Assembly (NCBI RefSeq): GCF_020181035.1
Contig: NZ_JAIQYY010000002.1
Coordinates: 86,503 to 138,671, forward strand
From: Streptomyces sp. CoH27
GTDB lineage: Bacteria > Actinomycetota > Actinomycetes > Streptomycetales > Streptomycetaceae
Reading direction: 5' to 3'
DNA: 52,169 bases
Shown here: positions 41,687 through 49,212 of the stretch, in pieces
How positions within the stretch are numbered: position 1 is the stretch's first letter
Layout: every line of letters begins with the position of its first letter
The notes under the pieces: generated by a model
Databases searched by the model: none
The model's input: the letters and a program-made list of their open reading frames with translations, nothing else
What the model was told of the DNA's origin: nothing
Translations under genes and position numbers: made by a program

Positions 41687-42466
41687 GTGTCCGCCTTCGA
41701 CCTGCTTCCCGGCGCCCCCGACTCACCGGTACTGCTGCACGTGCCCCACTCGGCGCGGGCGATTCCCGAGGTCGTGCGCCACGGAATCGTGCTGGACGAC
41801 ACCGCTCTGGAGCGGGAGCTGGACCACATCACGGACGCGCACACCGCCGAACTGGCCGAGCGGGCGGCCGAGTTGGCGGGGCTCACCCCCTGGCGGTTCG
41901 TGAACCGGCTGTCCCGGCTGGCCGTGGACCCGGAGCGATTCCCGGACGAGCGGGAGGAGATGGCGGCCGTCGGAATGGGTGCCGTGTACACCCGGACCAC
42001 GCACAAGGACGAGCTGCGCCGGCCGGACACCGATCCGGAGCCGCTGCTGGCGCGGTACTTCCGGCCGTACGCACGGGCCGTGACCGAGGCGGTGGCGGCC
42101 CGGCTGGCGGCCACCGGGCGGGCCGTGATCATCGACGTGCATTCGTATCCGACCGAGCCGCTGCCCTACGAGTTGCACGGCACCGGACCGCGCCCACCCG
42201 TGTGCCTGGGCACGGACGCCTTCCACACCCCACCGGAACTGCTTCAGGCGGCTCGGCAGGCGTTCGCGGGCTTCGGGGGGACCGGGCTGGACAGCCCGTT
42301 CGCGGGGACGTACGTGCCGCTGGAGTTCTACGGCACCGACGCCCGTGTCAGTGCCCTGATGGTGGAGATCCGGCGGGACACCTATATGGCGGAGCCCGGA
42401 GGGGCTGCCGGGCCGGGGGTGGAGCGGCTGGCCACAGCGCTGGCCGCGCTCGTCGACACGGTGTAG
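41687..42466 (+). CDS. N-formylglutamate amidohydrolase-family protein
   Basis: A 259-residue protein with the family opening LLHVPHSARAIPEVVRHGI, the metal-site region ELDHITDAHT, an Arg in VNRLSRLAVDPERFPDE and IDVHSYP later. The family cleaves N-formyl-L-glutamate to glutamate and formate in histidine breakdown. No hut genes adjoin it, so its substrate could differ. The GTG at 41687 has GGAG 6 bases upstream; the upstream ATG in frame adds 16 unlikely residues. Confidence 0.88.
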   Translation: MSAFDLLPGAPDSPVLLHVPHSARAIPEVVRHGIVLDDTALERELDHITDAHTAELAERAAELAGLTPWRFVNRLSRLAVDPERFPDEREEMAAVGMGAVYTRTTHKDELRRPDTDPEPLLARYFRPYARAVTEAVAARLAATGRAVIIDVHSYPTEPLPYELHGTGPRPPVCLGTDAFHTPPELLQAARQAFAGFGGTGLDSPFAGTYVPLEFYGTDARVSALMVEIRRDTYMAEPGGAAGPGVERLATALAALVDTV

Positions 42467-42525
42467 GACTCCGGCTGGAGCATTCCCGCAGGACACCGGC
42501 CCGCCCCCGTACCAGGGTGGAATGC

Positions 42526-43749
42526 ATGACCGAGGAGACCACGCTCACCGGCCAGGCCCCGCCCCCCGTGCGGGACTGGCCCACGCCCGACCTGGACGGG
42601 ACGGACTTCGACCCGGTCCTCGCCGGCCTGATGCGCGAGGGTCCGCTGACCCGGATCCGGCTGCCGTTCGGCGAGGGCTGGGCGTGGCTGGCGACCCGCT
42701 ACGACGACGTGAAGCTGATCACCAACGACCCGCGCTTCAGCCGGACGGAGGTGACACACCGTCAAGTGACCCGGATGGCACCGAACTTCGCGCCCCGCCC
42801 CGGCTCGCTCGCCTGGGCCGACCAGCCCGACCACAACCGGCTGCGCAAGCCCGTCGCCGGTGCCTTCACGGTGAGCGCCATGAAGCGGTTGCGGCCCCGC
42901 GCCCAGGCGATCCTGGACGAACTGGTAGACGGCGTCGTACGCGACGGGCCGCCCGCCGATCTGATCGAGCGGGTGCTGGAGCCGTTCCCGCTCTCCGTGG
43001 TCAGCGAGGTGATGGGCGTGCCCGCCGCCGACCGGGCGCAGGTGCACGCCTGGACCCGGGAGATCATCTCCACCAACGGGGTCGAGGCGGCGGGCGCCGC
43101 CAAGGAGGGCCTGTACGGGTGGATCACCGCGACCATCCGGGCCCGGGCCGCGAGCCCGGGAGAGGACGTCTACTCGATGCTCGGCGCGGCCGTCGCACGG
43201 GGGGACATCAGGGAGGAGGAGGCCGTCGGGCTCGCCGGCCCGCTGCAGATCGGCGGCGAGGCGGTCACGCACAACTGCGGCCAGATGCTGTATCTGATGC
43301 TGACCCGGCCGGAGCTGATGGAGCGGATGCGGGCGCGGCCCGAGGCACGCGGCCCGGTGCTGGACGAGCTGTTCCGGTGGATCCCGCACCGCAGCTCGGT
43401 CGGGCTCGCCCGGATCGCGCGGGAGGACGTGGAGATCGCCGGTCACCGGATCGCGGCGGGCGAGCCGGTGTACGTCTCCTACCTCGCCGCCAACCGTGAC
43501 CCGGCCGTCTTCCCCGACCCGGACCGCATCGACCCCGACCGCGACCCGAACCCGCACGTGGCGTTCGGCAACGGCCCGCACTTCTGCACCGGCACGCTGC
43601 TGGCCCGGCTGCAGACCGAGTTGCTGGTCGACACGCTGCTGGAGCGGCTGCCGGGGCTGCGGCTCGCCGTGCCGCCGGAGCAGGTGCGGTGGCGGCACCG
43701 GACCATGATCCGCGGGCCGCGGACGCTGCCAGTCACCTGGTCCGCCTGA
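42526..43749 (+). CDS. cytochrome P450
   Basis: A 407-residue bacterial class I P450. Heme ligand Cys354 sits in AFGNGPHFCTG, the K-helix ExxR is ELFR (281-284), and WADQPDHNRLRKPVAGAFT is the C-helix region. In the I-helix the usual acid-alcohol pair (as in AGHETT) reads IGGEAVTHN, so the paired residues are Ala-Val and a Glu falls one place earlier. No ferredoxin, reductase or biosynthetic gene is adjacent, so the substrate is unknown and redox partners must come from elsewhere. Confidence 0.93.
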   Translation: MTEETTLTGQAPPPVRDWPTPDLDGTDFDPVLAGLMREGPLTRIRLPFGEGWAWLATRYDDVKLITNDPRFSRTEVTHRQVTRMAPNFAPRPGSLAWADQPDHNRLRKPVAGAFTVSAMKRLRPRAQAILDELVDGVVRDGPPADLIERVLEPFPLSVVSEVMGVPAADRAQVHAWTREIISTNGVEAAGAAKEGLYGWITATIRARAASPGEDVYSMLGAAVARGDIREEEAVGLAGPLQIGGEAVTHNCGQMLYLMLTRPELMERMRARPEARGPVLDELFRWIPHRSSVGLARIAREDVEIAGHRIAAGEPVYVSYLAANRDPAVFPDPDRIDPDRDPNPHVAFGNGPHFCTGTLLARLQTELLVDTLLERLPGLRLAVPPEQVRWRHRTMIRGPRTLPVTWSA

Positions 43750-43755
43750 CCGGGT

Positions 43756-44448
43756 TCAGGCCCGCAGCCACTCCGTGACGATCACGTCCGCGCCGGTCCG
43801 CAGCCTGAGGGCGAAGGGACCGGCCGGGGGTGTGTCGCTGGTGAAGCGGCCGAGGGTGTCGACCGTGACGGGGCGGATGGTCTGCGGGCCGCCGAGCACC
43901 TCGATGCGCGCCGAGCTCGGCGGCAGCACCTGCCCGATCAGGCCGTCCTCGGTGACCTCGACGTCGACCGTCACCTCGCCCGCGCGGAACGTCAGCATCC
44001 GCGGAGGGTCCGTGACGCCCCTGACCGGCAGCGCGTCCACCAGCGAGTCGAAGGTCAGCTCGGCGATCTGTGCGTCCAGGTCGTGCAACGCGTAGGCGTC
44101 CAGGGCCAGTTGGCGCAGGACGTCCGGGACCGGGTCCAGCACGGCGGCCGCCTGCCGCAGCTCCTCCTCCAGCAGCGCGTCCACGAACTCGCCGTCATCA
44201 GCGACCTCGTGGGGCGGACCGTCGCCGTCCTCCACACCCCCGGGAAGCGGACCCTCACCGACCGGACCGCTGACAGCCTCCGCACCCTCATCGGGCGAGC
44301 CGCCGGCGCCCCCCGCGCCGTTCAGGGGCAGGCCGTCTCCCATGCCCTCCGGGGACAGGCCGCCGCCCGGGCTCCCGCCCCCGTGGGGCACGCCGCTGCC
44401 CTCGTCCGCGCTCTCGGGGCGCACCCCGTTGCCGTCGTCGCCGCTCAT
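43756..44448 (-). CDS. unknown 230-residue protein coupled to sigma factor gene
   Basis: The first 80 or so residues are a disordered Gly/Pro/Asp/Glu-rich stretch. A helical block follows (EFVDALLEEELRQAAAVLDPVPD and LDAYALHDLDAQIAELTFDSLVD, about 85-135), then a beta-rich C-terminal region (about 140-230; VTVDVEVTEDGLIGQVLPP, FALRLRTGADVIVTEW). No membrane segment or zinc motif is visible, so it is not a classical membrane or ZAS anti-sigma factor. The ATG overlaps the sigma factor stop (ATGA), implying equimolar production and a probable partner role. Possibilities are cofactor, anti-sigma or protease substrate. The family is not recognised. Confidence 0.85.
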   Translation of the reverse strand: MSGDDGNGVRPESADEGSGVPHGGGSPGGGLSPEGMGDGLPLNGAGGAGGSPDEGAEAVSGPVGEGPLPGGVEDGDGPPHEVADDGEFVDALLEEELRQAAAVLDPVPDVLRQLALDAYALHDLDAQIAELTFDSLVDALPVRGVTDPPRMLTFRAGEVTVDVEVTEDGLIGQVLPPSSARIEVLGGPQTIRPVTVDTLGRFTSDTPPAGPFALRLRTGADVIVTEWLRA

Positions 44449-45020
44449 GCCGCACCCCGTGCGTCCATCCGGGCCCGCAGTCGGCGCAGACAGCGCTGGC
44501 GCAGGGGCCCGATACTGCCGACCGCGATACCGAGCGCGGCCGAGATCTCCACATAGCTGGGCGGCGGGGAGGCGACCAGCACCCGCAGCAGCTGCCGGCA
44601 GCGCTCCCCCATTCCGTCCAGCTCCTGCCACAGGCGGCGGGCCCGCTCGGCACGGTCCGCCGCCTCCTCGGAGTCGATCAGCGACTCCTCGGGGGTCCGG
44701 TCGTCGCTGGCCCGGTCGAGCACCTGCGGATCGTCCGTCAGGGTCAGCCGGGCCAGGCTCCTGAGCACTTTCAGGCACTCGTGACGCGCCGTGCTGGCCA
44801 GCCAGGCGCCGGCCTTGTCGGGTTCGCGGATCCGCCCCAGATGCTGGGCGAAGCGGAACCACACGGTCTGGTAGACCTCGTGTGCGTCGGCGTCGGAGAG
44901 CCGGTGGGCGCGCACCACCGACCACACCAGCGGACTCATCCCCTCCACCAGCGCCTTCCAGGCCGCGGCGTCCCCGTCGACGGCGGACTGGACCAACGCC
45001 CCGACCTCTGTACGGTCCAC
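44445..45020 (-). CDS. ECF-like sigma-70 family RNA polymerase sigma factor
   Basis: A 191-residue sigma factor. Region 2 (about residues 20-95) includes LVWSVVRAHRLSDADAHEVYQTVWFRFAQHLGRIREPDKAGAWLASTARH. Region 4 (about 130-185) includes CRQLLRVLVASPPPSYVEISAALGIAVGSIGPLRQRCLRRLR, a helix-turn-helix. There are no regions 1 or 3, as in ECF members. The GTG at 45020 has AGGGG upstream; an open frame continuing through the peptidase gene is not coding. It is 59 bp from the S8 peptidase stop on the same strand and coupled to the unknown protein downstream. No transmembrane anti-sigma gene is present. Confidence 0.92.
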   Translation of the reverse strand: MDRTEVGALVQSAVDGDAAAWKALVEGMSPLVWSVVRAHRLSDADAHEVYQTVWFRFAQHLGRIREPDKAGAWLASTARHECLKVLRSLARLTLTDDPQVLDRASDDRTPEESLIDSEEAADRAERARRLWQELDGMGERCRQLLRVLVASPPPSYVEISAALGIAVGSIGPLRQRCLRRLRARMDARGAA

Positions 45021-45079
45021 GGCTCCACCCCTCGTGTACGGCACGTCATCGTACGCCGTGGAGCGGAGAGTCCCGGTCC

Positions 45080-46519
45080 TCATACGGGCACGGCCGGGTC
45101 GGCGACGGACACCGGGCGCCAGGTGGGAGGCCTGAGCACCGGGACACGCGCCCCGCGCACCTCCGCGCTGCCGGTGGCCGCCGCGAGGAGCCCGTCGCGG
45201 GCGGCGCGCGGGTCGCGCTCGCCGTACGCCGTCATGTGCGCGGCGACGAGGCCCGCGACCACCGGCGTGGCGAAGGAGGTGCCGCTCCACTGGGCGAGCC
45301 CGTCGAACATCACCTGGTGCGGCTTGGCCCCGGTGCTCTCCCGGCCCTCGCTCAGCACGCCGGTGTGGCGCGGGAACTGGCAGGTGCAGGAGTAGTCGTA
45401 GTCGAACCGGCAGCCGTCGTAGGTGGAGTGCTGGTAGACGTAGGGCACGGGCGTGTCGAAGCCGGCGAGGGCGCTGGTGAGGCGCTCGCCGGGGGCGAAG
45501 ACCTGTACCCAGGGCCCGTGGTTGCTGAAGCAGGCCTCGCTCTCGCCGTCCGCGCTCAGCGCGCCGACCGACAGCACGCTGTCGGCGTACTCGGGCAGGC
45601 CGGCGTAGGCGGCGGGCCAGAACGGGGCGTGGCTGGAGTTGTTGCCGGCGGCGGCCACCAGCAGGGTGCGCTGCTCGCGCAGTTCGCGCATGAACGCGTC
45701 GAGGCCGAGGAGGCCGTCCGTGACGCCCTCGGTGGTGGTGCCGGCGGAGAGGCTGATGATGTCGGGCCAGCCGCCCTCGTCGACCGCCGCGAAGAGCCGG
45801 GCGCCGAACTCGGACTCCAGGATCGCGCCCGCGTCGCTCAGCGTGTTGCGGACGGTCACCGCGGTGTTGGGCGCGACGGCCGCGAGGATCCCGGCGATGA
45901 ACGTGCCGTGGCCGACGTACTGGCGCAGCACCCCGTCGGCGTCGGTCTCGGCCGGCTCGATGTCGCCCGCGGTGTGGGCGAGCGGCGGGTAGGCGTCGTG
46001 GTCGTGCACGAGACCGGTGTCGATCACGAGGACGCGGGCGGCGGTGCCGGCGTCGTAACGGCCCTCGGCGACGGCCGGGTTGGCCGGCTGGGTGCGCGCG
46101 ACCGGCACCGGCTCGTCGCCGGGGCAGGCGTTGACCCCGCCCGCGATGTGCACCACGTGGTTGCGGCTCACCAGCCGGCGGCTCCGGCGGGCCTCGGCCT
46201 CGCGCAGGGCGCGCAGGGCGTGCGGGACGGTGTCGGCGCCCTCGGCCGGGTCGCCGATGCGGATGCGGGTGACGCCCGTGCGGTTGGTGTGCGGGCCGTC
46301 CCGGCGCACATGGTCGGGCACGAGGCCCGCGGTCTCCGTGAAGTGGGCGCGCACGGTGTCCTCGACGAGGCGGGCCTCCTCGCCGTCCCGGGCGAGGACG
46401 ACGCCCTTCTCGTACAGGAAGTGCGCGTCGCCGTCGTCGTACGGGCCCATCGCCAGGGCGGTGCCGAGCATCGCCCGCTGGATGTGATCGAACTGCTCGT
46501 GGAAACGCTGTGGTGCCAT
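45080..46519 (-). CDS. cytosolic S8 (subtilisin-like) serine peptidase
   Basis: A 479-residue subtilase. The triad is Asp167 (VLVIDTGL), His204 (VGHGTFIAGI) and Ser415 (SGTSFATPVVAG), with oxyanion Asn293 (AAGNNSS). There is no signal peptide, Tat motif or membrane anchor, so it should work in the cytoplasm. A 160-residue N-terminal extension resembles no I9 inhibitor I can identify. A Cys-rich segment, YDGCRFDYDYSCTCQF (367-382), sits between the Asn and Ser motifs. The ribosome site GGGGGAGGAG is very strong. It is divergent from the TPR-CHAT gene and upstream of the sigma factor, suggesting a shared function. Confidence 0.92.
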   Translation of the reverse strand: MAPQRFHEQFDHIQRAMLGTALAMGPYDDGDAHFLYEKGVVLARDGEEARLVEDTVRAHFTETAGLVPDHVRRDGPHTNRTGVTRIRIGDPAEGADTVPHALRALREAEARRSRRLVSRNHVVHIAGGVNACPGDEPVPVARTQPANPAVAEGRYDAGTAARVLVIDTGLVHDHDAYPPLAHTAGDIEPAETDADGVLRQYVGHGTFIAGILAAVAPNTAVTVRNTLSDAGAILESEFGARLFAAVDEGGWPDIISLSAGTTTEGVTDGLLGLDAFMRELREQRTLLVAAAGNNSSHAPFWPAAYAGLPEYADSVLSVGALSADGESEACFSNHGPWVQVFAPGERLTSALAGFDTPVPYVYQHSTYDGCRFDYDYSCTCQFPRHTGVLSEGRESTGAKPHQVMFDGLAQWSGTSFATPVVAGLVAAHMTAYGERDPRAARDGLLAAATGSAEVRGARVPVLRPPTWRPVSVADPAVPV

Positions 46520-46539
46520 GGTGTCTCCTCCCCCGACAA

Positions 46540-46576
46540 GACGGTGTTCGACAGTGAGAGTCCCGAGGACACCGTC
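46540..46576. promoter_or_regulatory. inverted repeat in the S8/CHAT divergent promoter
   Basis: GACGGTGT (46540-46547) and ACACCGTC (46569-46576) form a perfect 8-bp inverted repeat with a 21-bp spacer, extendable by one A-T pair outside, in the 77-bp gap between the two divergent genes. Confidence 0.5.
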
Positions 46577-46596
46577 TGATACAGCTGGCCACTACC

Positions 46597-49209
46597 ATGC
46601 GAGACGTGACGGCGGGAAGCGAGTCAGTTTCCGAATTGCTGCCCTTGGTCTTCGCCGACCCGGGCGAGGCCCGAACGCGCGCGGAACAGGTGCTGCGGGC
46701 CGCACCGCCGCCGCTGCACGCCAGCGTCGCCCATCAGGTACTCGGCATCTGGCAGCGGGACTTCGGCGATCTCAAGGTGGCGCTCGGGCATCTGCGCCGG
46801 GCCCGGGACCTGGCCGCCCGCGCCGAGTCGGCCGACCGGGAGGCCGACGTGCTCGCGACCCTCGGGGTCGCACTGGTGCACGCGGGGCGCACGCGACAGG
46901 GGCTCACCTCCTTCGAGCGGGGTGTCGCCCGGGGCAGCGGACACACCCGGGCCCGGGTGCTGTACCGGCGGGCGTACGTGTGGTGGGTGCTGGGGCATCA
47001 CCGGGAGGCGCTGGAGGACGTACGGCGGGCGCTGCCGGTGCTGCGGCAGGCCGGCGACGACATCTGGACGGCGCGGGCGCTGACCCTGCGGGCCACCGTG
47101 CATCTGGCGCTCGGCGCGGTGGACCGGGCGGTCGCGGACTTCACGGCGGCCGAGCGGCTGTGGGAGACCACCGGCCAGGAGCACGACAAGGCCGACGTGG
47201 TGGAGAGCCGGGGCCTGGCCGCGTTCCGCTCCGGGGACATCCCGGCGGCGCTGCGGCTGCTGGACGAGGCCGAGGAGCGTTACGCCAAGCTGGGCACCCC
47301 GACGTACATGCTGTCCATCCGGCGCTGCGAGGTGCTGATGGCGGCCGGGCTGGCCCCGGAGGCGCTGGCCGAGGCCGACGCGACGATCGCGCTGCTGGAC
47401 CGGATCGGCGGGCAGACCACCCGCAAGGCCGAGCTGCTGCTGGCCGCCGCGTGTGCCGCCCGCTCGGCCGGGGACGCGCACACCGCCGTCGCCCGCGCCG
47501 CCGTCGCCGTACGGCTGTTCGCGGCCCAGCGGCGGATGTGGTGGGAGACGCATGCGCGGCTGGTGCTGATCGAGGCCCGGGTGACGGCCGGGCGCCGTTC
47601 GGGGCGGATGGTCGCGGACGCGGCGGCGGTCGCCGAGAAGCTGGCCTCGTTCGGTTCGCCCGCCGCGCCGGAGGCCTCGCTGCTCGCGGGCCGGATCGCG
47701 CTCGCGCTGGGCTGGACGGCGGACGCGGAGCGGCACCTGGCGGTGGCCGCGCGCAGCCGGTACGGCGGCCCGCCGCAGGCCCGGGTGACGGGCTGGGTGG
47801 CGCAGGCACTGCGGGCCCGTGCCGCGGGGTCCCGGCGCGGGGTGCTGGAGGCCTGCCGGCGCGGTCTGGACGTGCTGGACGACCACCGGATGACACTCGG
47901 CGCCTCGGAGCTGCGCGCCCATATCACCGCGCAGGGCGCCGAACTGGCCGCGCTGGCCCAGGAGGTGAGCCTCGCCCAGGGCAGTCCGCGGCGGCTGCTG
48001 GAGTGGAGCGAGCGCTGGCGGGCGACCGTCCTGTCCGCACCCCCCACCCGGCCGCCCGCCGACCCGGCGCTGCTGAGCGGGCTGACCGCCTACCGGGAGA
48101 TAGCGGCCCGCGCGGAGGAGGCCCGGATGGAGGGCCGCCCGGTGCCCGCGCTGGAGCGCGAACAGCGGCGCCTGGAGCGGGAGATCCGCTCCCGCACCCA
48201 CCACATCCGGGGCGCCGCGCCGCACGACGCGGACCGTTTCGAGGTGGCCCGGCTGCTGGACCGGCTCGGCGACGCCTGCCTGGTCGAACTCGCCGTCGTG
48301 GACGGGCGGGTGCATGTCCTGCTGTGCGGGCAGGGCCGGGTACGGCGGTTCGCCGGCGGCTGCGTGGCGGAGGCGCTGGCCGAGGCCGAGTACGTCCAGG
48401 CGGGTCTGCGGCGGCTCGCCCACCCCGGCGCCGACGCCCGGCTGCCGCTGGTGGAGGCGGGCGGCCGGCGCCTTCAGGAGCTGCTGCTGGGCGGGGCGGC
48501 GCGGCATCTCGGCGCCGGTCCCGTGGTGATCGTGCCGCCGGGCGCCCTGCACCGGGTGCCGTGGGCGCTGCTGCCCGCGCTGCGCGAGCGGGTGCTCAGC
48601 GTGTCGCCGTCGGCGGGCAGCTGGCTGCGCGCCCGCGAGACCGCGCCGCCGCCCGGCGGCCGGCACGTCCTCGTCCGCGGCCCTGGCCTCGCCACGGGCG
48701 GCGCCGAAGTCCCCGAAGTGGCCGGCCGGTACGGTACGGCGACGGTCCTGGAGGGCGACGACGCCCATGTCTCCCGGGTCCTGGAGCACCTCGACGGCGC
48801 GGCCCTCGCCCATCTCGCGGCGCACGGCACGTTCCGCGCGGACAGCCCGCTGTTCAGCAACCTGAGGATGGCCGACGGCCCGCTGATCGTGCACGACTTC
48901 GAGCGCCTGGCCCGCAGCCCGTACCGGATCATCCTCTCCAGCTGCGACACCGCCCGCCTCGCCTCGGTCGGCGCCGACGAACTCCTCGGCCTGGTCACCG
49001 CGTTGCTCCCGCTGGGCACGGCCGGGGTGGTGGCGAGCAGCGCCCCGGTCAACGACGCGGCGGTGGTCCCGCTGATGCTGGCCCTGCACAAGGGCCTCGA
49101 CACGGGCCTCTCCCTGGCCGAGGCCCTCCGCGACGCCCGCGCGGCCCTCCCGGGCGACGCGGTGCACCAGGCGACGGGGTGGGCCTTCGCGGCGTTCGGG
49201 GCGGCATGA
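46597..49209 (+). CDS. TPR-CHAT domain protein (caspase-like peptidase)
   Basis: An 870-residue soluble protein. Residues 30-460 are helix-turn-helix repeats of TPR type (for example VLATLGVALVHAGRTRQGLTSFERG and ARALTLRATVHLALGAVDRAVADF). After a coiled segment (500-535) a CHAT domain occupies about 555-868. The catalytic dyad of the caspase-like fold is His743 (LAHLAAHGTF) and Cys783 (IILSSCDTARL), followed by GADELLGLVTALLPLGTAGVV. Proteins of this architecture sense a signal by the TPR part and cut a partner, as Csx29 does in type III-E CRISPR. The partner here is not known. There is no obvious ribosome site; an in-frame GTG lies three codons later. Confidence 0.92.
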   Translation: MRDVTAGSESVSELLPLVFADPGEARTRAEQVLRAAPPPLHASVAHQVLGIWQRDFGDLKVALGHLRRARDLAARAESADREADVLATLGVALVHAGRTRQGLTSFERGVARGSGHTRARVLYRRAYVWWVLGHHREALEDVRRALPVLRQAGDDIWTARALTLRATVHLALGAVDRAVADFTAAERLWETTGQEHDKADVVESRGLAAFRSGDIPAALRLLDEAEERYAKLGTPTYMLSIRRCEVLMAAGLAPEALAEADATIALLDRIGGQTTRKAELLLAAACAARSAGDAHTAVARAAVAVRLFAAQRRMWWETHARLVLIEARVTAGRRSGRMVADAAAVAEKLASFGSPAAPEASLLAGRIALALGWTADAERHLAVAARSRYGGPPQARVTGWVAQALRARAAGSRRGVLEACRRGLDVLDDHRMTLGASELRAHITAQGAELAALAQEVSLAQGSPRRLLEWSERWRATVLSAPPTRPPADPALLSGLTAYREIAARAEEARMEGRPVPALEREQRRLEREIRSRTHHIRGAAPHDADRFEVARLLDRLGDACLVELAVVDGRVHVLLCGQGRVRRFAGGCVAEALAEAEYVQAGLRRLAHPGADARLPLVEAGGRRLQELLLGGAARHLGAGPVVIVPPGALHRVPWALLPALRERVLSVSPSAGSWLRARETAPPPGGRHVLVRGPGLATGGAEVPEVAGRYGTATVLEGDDAHVSRVLEHLDGAALAHLAAHGTFRADSPLFSNLRMADGPLIVHDFERLARSPYRIILSSCDTARLASVGADELLGLVTALLPLGTAGVVASSAPVNDAAVVPLMLALHKGLDTGLSLAEALRDARAALPGDAVHQATGWAFAAFGAA

Positions 49210-49212
49210 GGG

